Source of the DNA: Chelydra serpentina
Lineage: Eukaryota; Chordata; Testudines; Chelydridae
Length of the DNA: 64,000 bases
Assembly (NCBI GenBank): GCA_037349315.1
Contig: JBAIAC010000027.1
Location: 7,073,501-7,137,500 of the forward strand
Direction of reading: 5' to 3'
Shown: one piece after another, positions 1-13,442 of the stretch
Position numbering within the stretch: the stretch's first letter is position 1
Layout of the letters: every line of letters starts with the position of its first letter
Program-made: the position numbers and the translations under genes
The notes under the pieces: generated by a model
Told to the model about the DNA's origin: nothing
Seen by the model: only the letters and a program-made list of their open reading frames with translations
Database searches by the model: none

Positions 1-1214
1 GAGAGTTAAACACATGCCACCAAAAAAAAAAAGGCTAATTTACAAATATTACCCAGACTCCCATTTAAGAGCTCAGAAATGCCTCTGTCCACACGAGACA
101 CTGAGCAGCTGAATTTTTCGTTTTAAAAACATCACTTTCAGTAACAAAAGTACAAAAAATGGTTCAGAGAGCTAGTTTTAATTTCACTATTTCTGTGACT
201 AACTCTTGCCACTTTCCCCATCTTTATGGAATGATAGTTTGCTTCCTAAGTGAGACGACAAGTAACGGAATTGCCAACTCAACCTTAACTAGAGCCTGTG
301 AATGTGCAGATAGAATATAAATACAGTTCTGCAGAAACACAAGCGAGGGGACCAGAGTTGGGTGGGACTGGAATTAACCCATGCGATAGAAAAAGCTAAC
401 ATTTGCCATACATCTGGTATCCAGTTTATGACCGTAACAGTAATAATTATGACCTAAGTATTTTTCTTTTTGCAGGATACTAGTTCATCTCTGCCCTATC
501 TGAGACCATGAAAGTCTGCAGTATGTCCCTGGAATGAAAATACTGAAATAACAGGTACTAAGAAAACAACCAAGACTGACATGTAGTGAAACTTGCGACC
601 ATCAGAGAGGAGAGGAGAGGGCAGGATTAGCTCCTCCCCAGTGTAACAGAACCAGGGACGACACATTTCTTTGTAGTATTTTCCCGTGTGCATTTAGCAA
701 ACCCCTGACCAGTCAGCACTCCACGGCTGCAGCAAGTGCCTCTTACTTGCTGATGCCACTGGCACATTTGTCTACTGAAACAAGACCACCAGATTGGGGA
801 GGGTGTGGGGGTGAGCAGAGAGGACTAGAACTATGCAGAGGGAGAGGGGCATAGTGTAAGAGAACCCCTGCTTTGCTGCTCTAAGACCTCATGGTACCAC
901 GGTACCCATCATTGCCTTTTCCTACTGCTTTCAGAGGGCAGCCAGACAGGTAGCTGATGCATTGGTCCAGTCACTCTTTGTTAAATAAATAAGGTACAGT
1001 TAGACATCCATAAGTTAATTCCTCAGCAGTTTGTTTTCCTTATGTCTTTGGGGCCAGAGAGTGTGCTCCCTCTGGTCAGTCTGATTTTAAAAATTAAAAA
1101 TACCAGTCTTCCTTTGGCTTCCTCTTCTCAGTATAGTGGTCACAACTGAGCAGACAAAGGGCAGCTCTGAGCCTTTTGTCACAGGAAAAGGAAGAGGGCG
1201 GGAAACGGCTCCTC
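1..1214 (-). other. Presumed ACACA 3' UTR / downstream flank
   Basis: This sequence follows the ACACA stop in transcription order. No minus-strand AATAAA is visible. The only weak candidate is ATTAAA (TTTAAT at 177-182 on the plus strand), without a convincing GT-rich element just beyond it. Mammalian ACACA has a long 3' UTR, so the true transcript end probably lies outside the window. Short ORFs here have no recognisable homology. Confidence 0.5.
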
Positions 1215-1341
1215 TTATGTTGAAGGAGGCGAGTCCATTGTTGAAAGAATACGCACGATCTCAGCTCGCTGGGTAGGGGATATGTGCTGGGTCATGTGGA
1301 CGATGGAATCCATGGCAACCTCAGGATTGGCCTGCACCAAG
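1215..1341 (-). CDS. ACACA: ACACA terminal coding exon with stop codon (fragment residues 450-491)
   Basis: This 127-bp segment completes Ser, then encodes [20 protein letters not shown] and [21 protein letters not shown], ending in TAA (1215-1217 on the plus strand reads tta). The acceptor is tctttccag|CTTGGTG. The tail has SPPST, one proline more than the SPST I remember in mammalian ACC1, and differs from SPAST in ACC2. The 3' UTR continues to lower coordinates. Confidence 0.96.
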
Positions 1342-4300
1342 CTGGAAAGACAAGAGGGTTAGTTAGCAACAGCACCCATCTCATCCCAGCCCCTTCCTCC
1401 AGGCCCCACTTGTAAATATGTGGAGATATGCCAATTTCATAGAGCTGGAAGGACCTTGAAAGGTCATCGAGTCCAGTCCCCTGCCTTCACTAGCAGGACC
1501 AAGTACTGTCCCCTGACAGATTTTTGCCGCCCTCAAGGATTGAACTCACAGCCCTGGGTTTAGCAGGCCACTGCTCAAACAACTGAGCTATCCCTTCCCC
1601 TGCTTGTCTCCTGCTTCAACTTGGCAGACAAATTTAGCAAGATGTGTGCAAACTCTAAGCCCAAACACTTTCACCCGCTCTCATTCCCTGCTCTAAAGGG
1701 TAATTGAAATAGAGGCTCTTTAAAAGTGTCTGGATAAGCCAGCAAGAGGTTGATGATGAACTGAGCTCAAGCAGAGCTTAGATTAACTAAGAGGACAGTG
1801 TCTCAGCACCAAGCAATGCACAGTTCTAGCAGTTGTACATGTGAGGGCCAGAGGGGGGTGGGAATCTCACGGATAGTGGTGCAAGAGGAAGAATGTCCTA
1901 AGAGTAAACTCAGGGCAGTGTCAAGGATTGTGATGTGAGTAGGGCACTCCCTGATCCAGAAGGCTGCTCACAAGCGTACTTTCTCTTTCCCAGAAATACC
2001 GTCACGTGATTTAAAGAGCTGTCTGCCTCCATCTCCCAGTCATTTCATGTGCACTCACTGATTGGTACCTCACGTTCCCCTCTAACTCTAGTTCTGTGTT
2101 TTGGGGAAAGGCTGCAAGTCTCTGGAGGTTTCCAGTCTATAATAAAGTTGCATTTTGGTACCTAATATGAGAGAAAAGTGTCGACATTTGGATTACACTA
2201 GGTCCTTGTACTGTGTCCTGCTGCATGATCTTTGAAAATGAATCAGAACAAAAGGGACATTAGAAGCTGGGTCCAGTTTCCCCAGAGAAAAGCTAGGGTG
2301 GGAGGTGGCCAGCATATTCTGTACTAGTGTACTTGCGCAGCAGAAGGGAACAGAGAACTCATCCTTTAGGGTTTCTCAGTCTCACCCTAAACATATCCAC
2401 GAAGGCCCTGCAGTAACCCTGCACCCTATTACAGATCTGCTAACAGGAGACAATAACGTAGTGGAGCTCAGATTTCCTCACTCCCCACTCACACTCATGC
2501 AGACAACGGAACCTCTTTAATTTTCCTTTATTTGTATCAATATGGGGAACACCACAAATATTAACCCAATTTACTGCGGCTTCCATGGCCTTGTTTCAGC
2601 GACGTGTGCTCTTAATATCAGTGGGATTGAAGCTTTGCTGAAGCAGGGCCTTTGAGCCGAGTGGCTTTCACGGCCTACAGGCCCCTTGAACTCAACACTA
2701 AAAACGTATTGTAAAAACACTGTCACGTTTAGGTTTTGCGTTCATATAAAGTGGATTGGAGACAAGTACAAACATTTAAGGTTAGATTTCTAAAATGTGC
2801 TCAGCGTTAACCATCTAAAGCGAAGTGCATTTATTTAAAAAACAAAACAAAACTTGATTTCAACCTCACCCTGTCCCTTTAAACACCTCACAAATTCACT
2901 GGCATTCTGAAACTGCAGTGAGGAGGGCCATATAATTACCTGGATCGACTGAGACCTTGGTGGCCAAATTCTAGTTGCTTTGTTCTTCTTGCCTATACTA
3001 GGGCTCCCTGTCCCAAAATTTCCCACGGCTGCATCTCCAGACTTTGTCCGAGAAGGGATAGAGGACACAATAGTCCTCTGCATTAGTACTGGCATTGTTA
3101 CTATCTCCTCAGAGCTGCAACCGTTAGCAACAGTGGAAAATTTTAGGGGAAAAAAATCCCTCATGTAGTCACAGCCCACCATTGGAATTAGAGGGAGCTT
3201 TTCTACTTACTAAAGCGGGGGTGAGGCTTTAGTCCTAGAGCTCTGCCTTATTGTGGGACAGCAAGCAGTTGGCTTACCTGCGTATTTGTTTGAGTATGTA
3301 GTCTCTGGAGATGTATTTGATGTTTTCATCCACAACTGAGCGAATGCCGTCTTCTTCCGTGAGCTGTTTCTCCAGCCACTCCACTAGATCCTTATTGTTA
3401 TCCCATAAGTAAGCCTGCAAACAAACAGCCAGTGTCGCTGACATGGTTCCAGCATGTGCACTGGGGTCCTAGGGAACGTCCACTGACAGATTGCACTATC
3501 CTGCTCCCCACGCTACCATTTCTGAGATTTAATTAGCAATTACTGGCAACGGTGGGTAAAATATTAGGCAGAAGATCCTTTGTGATTTCCTGGTGCAGTT
3601 AACTTTTATGGCTATGGAAAGCAACTAACAATTAGCAGAAGTTAGAGAGTGATGTACGTGTCCTGTATCGCCTGCCTTAAAATGTGATTAAATGGCAGTA
3701 GCTCCACAGTTTAAAACACTTATCACTGGGGGTTATTTACTCTAACACGTGCCTCTGCGCAGAGGGCTGGTGATCTCTTCTTTCTCACCAGGCAATGGAA
3801 TGACCAACTTTACCCACAATTTCCAAAAGCTCCTTCAACCATCTCTATTGTACGCTCAGGGCCCGTTCCCTGGAGCTTTCACAGAGGTCTCCTTTCAGCG
3901 ACAGGACCGCTCTAGCACAATTATCGGCCCCACATCCATCGTCCCCTATAGGCAAACCTGCTCTTACTGATAAAAGGCACCAGCGTACTTGTTGTCTCTG
4001 CTGTATTTAGTGCTAAGTGGGGAGGGGCTGTGTGTTTTAGTTATATTTGAAGTCGCAGCAAGTTTAGGAGAAAGTGAGATTCTCCCAAACGTGGCTAGAG
4101 CCACGCCCAGCTCTGCCAAATGCTTCACTGCCAGTATTCTGGCACTTGGCTTCTCTGGAAAAGAGCATCTGTTATGCCAGATTATGGAATGGTTTGGGGA
4201 TACGGGAAATAGTCACAAAGAAATATGCTGAGTCCACCAAGATACCCAAAGTGTGTTCCATTAGCTCCCTGCATTTAGCTACTCCTCATCGCCCTTGAAA

Positions 4301-7300
4301 AACCTCAACAGTTTTACTTTTCTATTTTTTTTTGTTAAAGAAAGAATGGCCCCGCAAAGAGACTTGGCACCTACAAAACCAAACCCCTTTATTACCCACA
4401 TGCTGCCAAGTCAAAGCGGCAGTTTACAAGGGAAAGGAATTTTTCCCTAGGTCAGAGTGGCAGAGACGCTGGAGAGTTTTCACCTTCTTCTTTAGCATGG
4501 GGCCATTTACTGGTTTGAACTGGAGTAAATGGTGGATTGTCTGTAATTTGATGTCCTCAAGTAATGATTTAAGGACATCAGTAACTCAGCCAGAGATTAC
4601 GGGTCTATGACAGGAGTGGGTGGGTTGCCTGGGATGTGCAGGAGGTCAGACTAGGGATCATGATGGCCCCTAGTGGAAGTCTAAGAGAAAGTGAACATGT
4701 CACTACAGCACTTTGTCAGTCCTCTAACAAGTCTTGAGTCCATAACCAACCAGGAAACCTAACCCCCATTTTAGTGGATGTGAGTATAACACAACAGGTC
4801 AAGGTGTCTACAACCATGAAAAGCCTCAGCAACAAATCACTTTTTTTTTTTTGCGCAAGATCATTTAGCCTGATATTTGCTAGGTAGTTGACTATATAAT
4901 AATTCAGGAGTGTGTTAGATGCCTAATCGCCTTCTCGCTCCTCTTTTCTCCTCTCATTTTCTTTACCAATCATTTAAGAATCGTTTTGTTAATGGTTTCC
5001 GGAAAAACCAAGTTCCACCATTAGCACTCATTCATATTTATGTCATTTGATGTGGGTAATTAAACACAAAGCTCGTCATTTAAAGGTGCACTATCCTTCG
5101 CTGTTATCGCTACGAAGTCAACAGCAGAATGACAATGAGCTCAACACAGTAATTTAAGAGGTGAGTGCATTAAAAAAAAAACACCTCTCAGTGGCTCTGG
5201 GGTTGGAAACATCATTGCCTCTTGCTTGAATACTTCACAAAGCCAAATAAGCATCATGACAATTCCTACTGTAGAGCAGTTCATGTAATGTTACTGGGGT
5301 AAAAGCACAAGGGAAAAAAATGTCTCAAACAATGCTAAACTGCTTCAGCACTCAAGAGTAGCCAATACTGAGTATTTTAAAACAGGCACCATACTGCCAC
5401 TTCCATGTCCCCAGCATTTGCTTTCCACTCGCCAGGGATTTGGTCTCTGATTCACGACAGAAGGAACCCCAGGCCTGAGCCCTGGAGACAAAAGTGTAAG
5501 GCTACCACTCAGTTTTAAAAAGGAGGGTCTTATTAATGAGTTAGGGTAATCCATCAGCTAGGCACATATCTGGTGCTCACCACCAGGGTGGACACACATT
5601 CCAGACGTGGAGCAGGTTTTCAAGAGCACGTCATGTTTAAACGTTATTGGGCATCCAAGCCGGAAAAAATCATAGAAAGGGCCCTCAGGTCTTGCCTGCG
5701 GCATTTGCATGTTGTTGGTAGGACTGTAGTTACCGGCCTTCAAATCTTGCTAGAGAAACGGCTATTTGGTTCAACTCCTGCTTGGGTCTTCCTGAACTCT
5801 CTGGGTAGGTCAGGTCCATCCCTGCAATGACTTCAAAGTCACGGTCCTAATCTATGAAGCCATCAACAGGCCCAGACCTAGCTTCCTCCTAGCCTGTCGT
5901 ACCACCTGGGCCGTGTGACCACATCTGAGTGTTTCTGCCCTCTGACCACGCTGTAGGTGACAGGAGCAGGCCTATAAAGAGTAGCCTGCAGTTAGGTTAC
6001 TGACACACCGCAGCTGATAAGAGAAAACTGCCACCACCACCTTCAGGCAGCACTTGACAAGCGCAAATTGTCAGTCAGACACATGGAGTCACGCAGCAGT
6101 CCAGGATCTTCAAGCAGGTCCTGGCAACAATGGTGGTTTGATAGAGCTTGGGGCATTTTGTTCCTAAAATGAGGGTGCTGCCTCCTGCCCCAAAAGCCAG
6201 CCCCAGGGGAGCTGTGAGCACCTCTGCAACAAGGACATGCAAATGCTACATGAGATGGTCTCCGCTGCATGCGACTGTGACAGTGACTTGTGTAGCAACA
6301 GCGCATTGAACACCTCAGAGACAGATTCTGAGGGGCAGTAGAAATGTTTCAAGTGTCTGCAAATTACTGTGCTTATTTTTGTGAGTAAACATAGCTCACA
6401 GGGGTGTTGCATTAGGCATGCAGTGGCTCAGTGTTATATGGAGGGGTTACATAAGAGTACAGAGGTTAACAGTGTTATTCACACACTATAGTCATACCAG
6501 ACATGCTACAGCCTTTGTACTAAGAGTCATTACGGCTTTTTAAGTAGTGTTCATGTATTCAGTGATAGCAAGAAGATAACAACAGTGGTGCCATGCGTGC
6601 TTTAGACTTAGGGCTCCGGCCAAGAGGATACAATTGAAAATATATGTTTTACAATTAAGAGGTAGGGGGTCGTATTTTCAGCATAACTTTATAAAAATAG
6701 GAGACACATTTTTTTCTCAAATCAGTCCATGCTGGAAATAATGACAAATAGTTTGATGTATTCCCTGGTACAAGGAAGCTCATACTGTCGCATGACTACA
6801 GACTTGTGTGATTTCCCAAACTTTCCAAAACAGTACTATTTTGAGTACAGAGTTACATTATCAATTGTCGGTAAAAACTTTCTGCCAATTTTGGTCAAAA
6901 TTAGACACTGTTTCTTTGAGTGACGGCCCTTTTTATGATCTTTTCGGATTGGATGCCCGATAATGTTGAAATATTACATGCTGTCAAAAACCTGCACCAC
7001 TGTGATGACCAACAGATGTGTGCCTAACACGTGCTAGCAATGATATTTTGCTAGCCCAAAATGGGTTCTGGGCTGGTAGATTGTGTGTTTTATGGGTCTC
7101 TTTGCCTAAAGGAAAAGTTTTCGGAACTCACCGGAGTGTTGGGGCAGATGAAGACGCTTGTTTGCAAAACATTAACATTGCTGCAGAAACAGTAAAATAT
7201 CCTCAGTATAATAGCTACCTGTCACTGAGTGAAAATGCTTTTTCTCTCATTTTCCACATAGCCTGCAACTACGGGAGGTTTTCCCACCACCACTGAGGCG

Positions 7301-10300
7301 TGGTCTCTTGCCCTCTCACCTAAGGTTAGGATTTGAGCCGAGACCCTGTTGCCCTCTGAGTGAATTTCATACTTCTAGAGCAACACGCTTGCTGCGAGTA
7401 TGGTTTACTCTTTGCTCACAAGGTAATTTATTGATATGAAAACGAAAAAGTTAACAGACACATCCAGCCCGACAAGCTTCATGTCTGTTCCTTAATCTTG
7501 TATCAATTTCCTAAGCCCATGGAATTCTGTGCAAGTTTTTCCCATTCCACAACCCACAAATGCTCTCTCTTTTCCTGGGTTGACACAAGTATCACCCCAG
7601 GGGGTGCAACCCAGCACTTACGAGCCACCCTATAGTAACAAACCACTGCCTCGGGGGTGCAGACCAGTATGCACGAGCAACCTCACAAAGTAAGTCAACC
7701 ATCACAGGCTAGCACACGTACATATAATAAAGCAGGGGCCGTATATGCCTGTGCTCATGAGCAACCCTACAATGAACCAATAGGCATCCAGTGGGGTGGG
7801 GGTAAGTGGTAAGGCTTCTGGGGTACTGCTATATTTGTTGAGTATGAATAACACTTGCCGTGTTCAGTATCAGGCTGAGATCAGGGCCTTACAGGGTCGC
7901 AGTGGGATTGTTTCTAAGCACTATGCATCTAGTTATCTCACAACAGTGATGTCACGTGAGCTTCCACATTTTGCATATTTCATTATTAGTTTAAACTTGC
8001 TAGTTTTTGCTCCTTGCTTCTGCTGCTAGACGTGAAAGACATGCCTACTGCATACAAAGTAGGGCGCTTATGAGGATTTCAGGGGAAGGGGGAAAAAAAC
8101 ACCCCGGTAAATGCCTTTTGGTTTGCAGACCTGCGTAAAGCTAGATTTACCCAAGAATCCCAAAGCTTTTAGTTTAGGAGAATATTTAATACTCTTATTA
8201 ATCATTTTTAATCCGTTTGCTTTTAATTAAGAAACAGCATGATGCTTTCCTATCAACATATGCCAGGGAGCAGATTAATTGTGGCTTAAGATAACTCTCC
8301 TTGATTGGTGTAATGTATTAGCTAACGAGATGCCCGCTTCTAAAGATGCTCAGACACTACCTTGGAAAGCCTGCTGCCCTCCGGAGAAAACTTCTTTTCG
8401 CCTCCCCTTTTAGAGCCCCAGAGAGTGTTTGAGATTTTTATTTTTAAAGTCTCAGACAGGAGCTTCAGAGATTTTTTTTCAAAGATTGCCCACTTCAGAA
8501 TTTAGGCACAATTAAAAAAAAAAAAAAAAAAAGAGGAAAGAAAGAAAAACTAACAGCAAATCGATCAGATGAAATAAAGCCAATGGGCTGGAACATGAAA
8601 GAGTTACTGTTCGGAAGCTGCCTGAACTCTCTCTCACCACCTCTCTCTATCACCTTTAGCAGCCTGTTAAGGAGAAGCAGCTTATGGACAGCCCCAGAGG
8701 AAGTCTGAGACACCACTGGACGGCTTTCCTAGTTTGCAAGAAGTAGGATGGCCTGATCAAACGGGGAAGGGTGCCAGACCGGCACATCACTCCTTTGGAA
8801 AAAATCAACAACTGCATCAAGATAACAGATCCCTTCCCAATACTGCTGGCACAGTGCAAAATTTTGGACATTATTCAGTGCTGCCCTTTCCTCCCACCCC
8901 CCATCCAAGCTTCTACATCAGAGGCTCAGAAGGGGACTGCTCCACAGAGCTGGAAGTGGTCTTCCTTACCAGGCTCTGGTGACGGATAGAAACACACTGT
9001 GCAATGAAGGTAGAACGGCATCACAATGACTTGGCCTCTCTTTGCCTTGTGCATCCTTCTCTAAGATGGGAATGTCAGCCCAGGCTTTGTGCGGTTTTTT
9101 CAAGCATTAATGAACGTTTGTAAGGTGCTATTTAGATGCCAAATATTGTTATTCGTGTCTTAATAAGACTTGTATAAACATGACTAAAATACCAATTAAT
9201 GAGTAGAGGGTACCGCAGCCACTTCTATACAGATCTCTAGATGTAAAACAAGAGAAGAATCTATTCCCACAATGCTTAACCTCAACGAGAGAGAAAGGAT
9301 GGTCCGGGGGTTCAGGCCACCGGGACTCAGGAGATTTGGGTTCTGCAGTTCCTGGCTATATCACAGATTGTGTGTGTGACCTTAGGGAAGTCCCTTAAGC
9401 TCTCTGTGCCTCAGTTTCCCTGTCTGTAAGACGGGGGTAATGTCACAGCCTTTATCTTGTGTATTTAAATTGTAAACTCTTTGGCAATCCTTTTTACTAT
9501 GTGTTTGTACAGCACCAACACAATGAAGCCCTGGTTATAGTTGGTGCCTTTAGGTGCTACTTGGGTACAAGATGATAATAGTTTTTAGTAATTTGTATCT
9601 TTTGGACTTAGTGGCCAGTTTCATTTGAAGTATTATTGAATCATGCTGCCAATAATCATCTTTTGGCTAAGGAGACAGGCTGTGCACCCGATGGGGTACA
9701 TTTAATGAGACTGATACAGACAAAGCAGTAAGTCGGAGTTTTTGTACCGACATCACAACGTCCCCTAATAGCTGCAGCGCTCAACAGATTTTGAAATTCC
9801 AACTCTGACTTCTTATTTCCAAACCCTTTCTAAATCTCTGCACCTGAACGGCAGACAATAACGCCACACTATCTGCAAGCTGGCAATTCCAGTGGTTTCA
9901 ACTACAATGCCATAACTCACCATAACGGACTTCTCCAAGGGCAACAAAAGAATGACATCACTCCCTTATACTGTCACATTGTCTCAGAAATTCCTTTGGC
10001 GTTTCCTCTTCTTTTTGGGAGGAGGGATACAGGGGGGGTGGGGGGGTGGAGGACAAGAAGGGCTGAATGACGAGAATTCAGAAAGGAGGAGACATTTTCC
10101 TAAAGAACAGGGAAAGCGTGGGAACATTTTTCATTGGTGAAAGGCCACTGAACTCAACTGGGTACAACCAGGGGGGAGCATGGCCTCAGGAAACGGTGTT
10201 TGCTTTACCTTTACTGTCCCCTCGACTTCCACGAACCAGCGCCGCAGCATGGCCTGGATCTGCCCATCGGTCAGCTCAGGATTGGCGTCATGGATCTTCT

Positions 10301-13300
10301 TCTTGACCAAGTCTTCTAGCAGAAGGCGCCGTAGTCTCCAGTAGAAGAACGTACGGGAGGTTCTCCACTCTAGAACATCCTGCGCAAGACCCAGGTGGGG
10401 AAGGAGGGGAAATGAGTGAGGTCAAAAAAAACCCAGAGCCATATTTAACTCCCACAGATGAAGGCAGGATCCCTGGGACCTGGCCACTGCAATCAGAGTG
10501 GGGCTCAGCGGTGGAGCAAAGTAGCAGGGCAGCGCATAGCGGATTGCTTCTGATACGCTGCCTGCTGGGGTGTGTTGGCTTACTTGGGCAGAAAATGGAG
10601 ATGTAAGAGAGGAGGAATGTTGTACCCATTTGGGGTGGGAAGGAGACTCTGTCATGGGAGGGGAGACTGGGTTTGGAGGAAGGATCTGAGAGCAGAGTTT
10701 TGGTGGATCGGATGCCCGTTTAGCCTTACGTCCACTTCAGCTCACAGAGAAGCATGTGCTCCCTTAGCCCCTAGTGGGTATAAAGGCAGGGACTGGGGAA
10801 AGGCTCAGACTGGGATATGTTCAGCTAGGCTGCTTGCAAAACAAAACCGCAATGGCAAAAAGTATTCTGAGTGCGGAGCTTTGAAACCACCCACCTTGTC
10901 ATACTAACCCGGGCTCCTGCATCTCTGTTCTCCCCCCTCCCTTCTAAACTCTCGTCCCTTCCACAATGGGGCAGAGATACATCAACACAGGACGTGCATC
11001 ATGAGAAACAAGCCACCTCAGGGAAAAATCCCCAACACGTCCACATTCCAAACTTCCCCAGGGAAAATAACATTCAGACTCTGCCTTTGGAAAGCGATCA
11101 GGGCGACGAACTCAGCCAAGGTTAAAGCGCCGACAATGGAGCTGGACTTTACTATTCTGCTATAGCCCATCTGTTCTACTCACTGCTCCAACAGGGTCAC
11201 CCAAAGACCACAGAGTGCATCCATTTAGTGTCTTTACTGCCTACCTATCCGCCTGCGAATAAAGAGCTTGCCCTGGCAAGGGAAGTGTCTGGTGAGTTTT
11301 TTCATACATCAGCTGGTTGCAGGCTGACACATGAAAGTGTGGGACCACAAAACAGTAGGCCTAGGTAAGGGTGCTGGAAAGCACAATTAGTACTAGGTCG
11401 AGGAGCTGGCCCAACTCGGGCAGAGCGTGGGACTGGAGAGGGATACTGCTGTGGCAAGAATTATTGGGAGAGGGCACTTGGGTATGAGGTTTCCTGGGTG
11501 CCTGTGGGGGGCATGAGTCTTTGATCCTGCTTTGTTCTCTCAGTAACTGGCTGGGGCTTGGAAGATTTCAGAAATAGCTGCACTTGTTCATCTCAGTCTG
11601 TGACAATTTTCTTGGCTGCATTCAGCGCATGTACATGTGCTGGGCCTTTTGACAGGAATTGTAAGAAAAGATCCATTATACTTACAGTAATGACACCCTT
11701 CTCCTGCATCCGGCCTGGCGTGTCATGCAAGTCAGCAAACTGCACCGCTACCTGATGGTAAATGGGAATTAGGAATTCCTCCCGTTCCTTCAGCTTGGTC
11801 TCCAGCTCCTTCCGCTCAGTTGGGCTCAGCTCCGGGGTGCCTGGAATCAGACAAAGCTGCCCGTCAGAGACCCTGGAAGGGTTAAAACAGGTGTGTGCAA
11901 AGAACCCCAGCTTTGGGAGACCAACCGACCTCCTGCTTATTGTCTGTAATCACGTTACATGATCTCCACACAGTAGATTGCTTAGGTGCTTTTGCGGGGG
12001 GTGTAAGATTTCCTCTCTGGACTGGCGCTTTGGCTTTTGGTTTCCCAGGAGGAGCGGATAATAAGCAATGTTCTTTAACGTGACATTTTTAGTCCATGAG
12101 GGACTTTGGACTGCCTAGCGTTTCACAACACACAATCCATAGTGCATTCTTCTTCTCTGCTTCTTTGTTCGGCTCTCTCTTTACGGCTATTCCCCAGCCC
12201 CTCTCCAACAACGCATCTTCCCAGAACTCCTGTGACTACTAAGGCCATGTGTTCAGGCTCAGGACTGGGAAGTTGGGAGTTCTACGTTCTAACCCCAGCT
12301 CTGCGATGACTTGCTGGGTGGCCTCGGGGCTCAGTTTTCCGTGTGCGAAATGAGGACAATACTAATCTACCTACTTCACCAGGCAATTGCGAGGATTTGT
12401 TCGTTAACTTTGGTAAAATGAAAAATTGACACGACTACATTGTTTATTATCAGCAGGGTGACCAGATAGCAAGTGTGAAAAATCAGGACAGGGGATGGAG
12501 GGTAATAGACACCTATATAAGACAAAGCCCCAAATATTGGGACTGTCCCTATAAAATTGGGACATCTGGTCACCCTAGCCCCGTCCAAGCCCAGACACAG
12601 ATAAGGTAACCTCTTAAAATCATGAAATCCTAATGGCAGGTCAAAATGCCTCACATCCACAAGAGTCAGTTACTTTCTTAACTTTTCCCTGGTTTGTCAT
12701 CAGTCGACACCTCTTGGAATTCTAGCTTGTACACAACCAGGGTAGCCACGCCACTGAACCACACGTGGGGGGAGGAGGGGGCTGGGTGGTGAAGACTGAA
12801 TGAAAACCCAGGGATGAGATGATTGTCCTCTCAGAGAACATGCATTTACTGATGGAGGAAAAGCCCAGGTCAAACCTAGTAGCTGCTTCTCCTTCCCATC
12901 TGTATCCTGAAGCAGCCAGGGACAGTGACTGTGAACATGGGAATTCCCTATCCATATATCCTGAGGTCCCTTGCAACCTTGATATTCTATGATATCTTGC
13001 TTGGATGCTGCCCATTCACCAGGTCATCTGAGCACATAAGGCGGTAATTGTTTCTCCAGAAGTGAGGTTAGGAACTAGAATCTTCTTATTGCTGAAAGTA
13101 AAGATGGGGGTTGGTGGGCTTGGGTCAGCTCCCTGCACCCCATGTCTCTGGACCCTTGCAGATAACTACCGTCATCATAATGGGCCAAACCAAAAAACTG
13201 GATCTGAACAGCACCAATCTTTGGATCTGAAATCAGCCGCTGAGGTCCCCAGCTTTGCCTAAATTCCAGAGATAGCGCCTCCCGGAACCATCCGGGTGCA

Positions 13301-13411
13301 GTAGGTAGTTATCCCATAGATTTGGCATCTGAATGAGAAAAGGATCCTGTCTTGTTCCTTGGTGTACTGTGCAGTAACACTTAGCACTGAGCTAGCTAGC
13401 TCGCTCTCTCG

Positions 13412-13442
<31 letters not shown>

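Larger units (their letters stand above)
3415..10208 (-). other. ACACA intron (6.8 kb)
   Basis: This intron holds an MIR-like copy (9325-9500), a G-rich tract (10005-10060), a three-copy imperfect tandem repeat (about 7599-7785) and short A/T runs (8514-8532). The remainder looks like unstructured unique sequence with no convincing exon. Confidence 0.8.
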
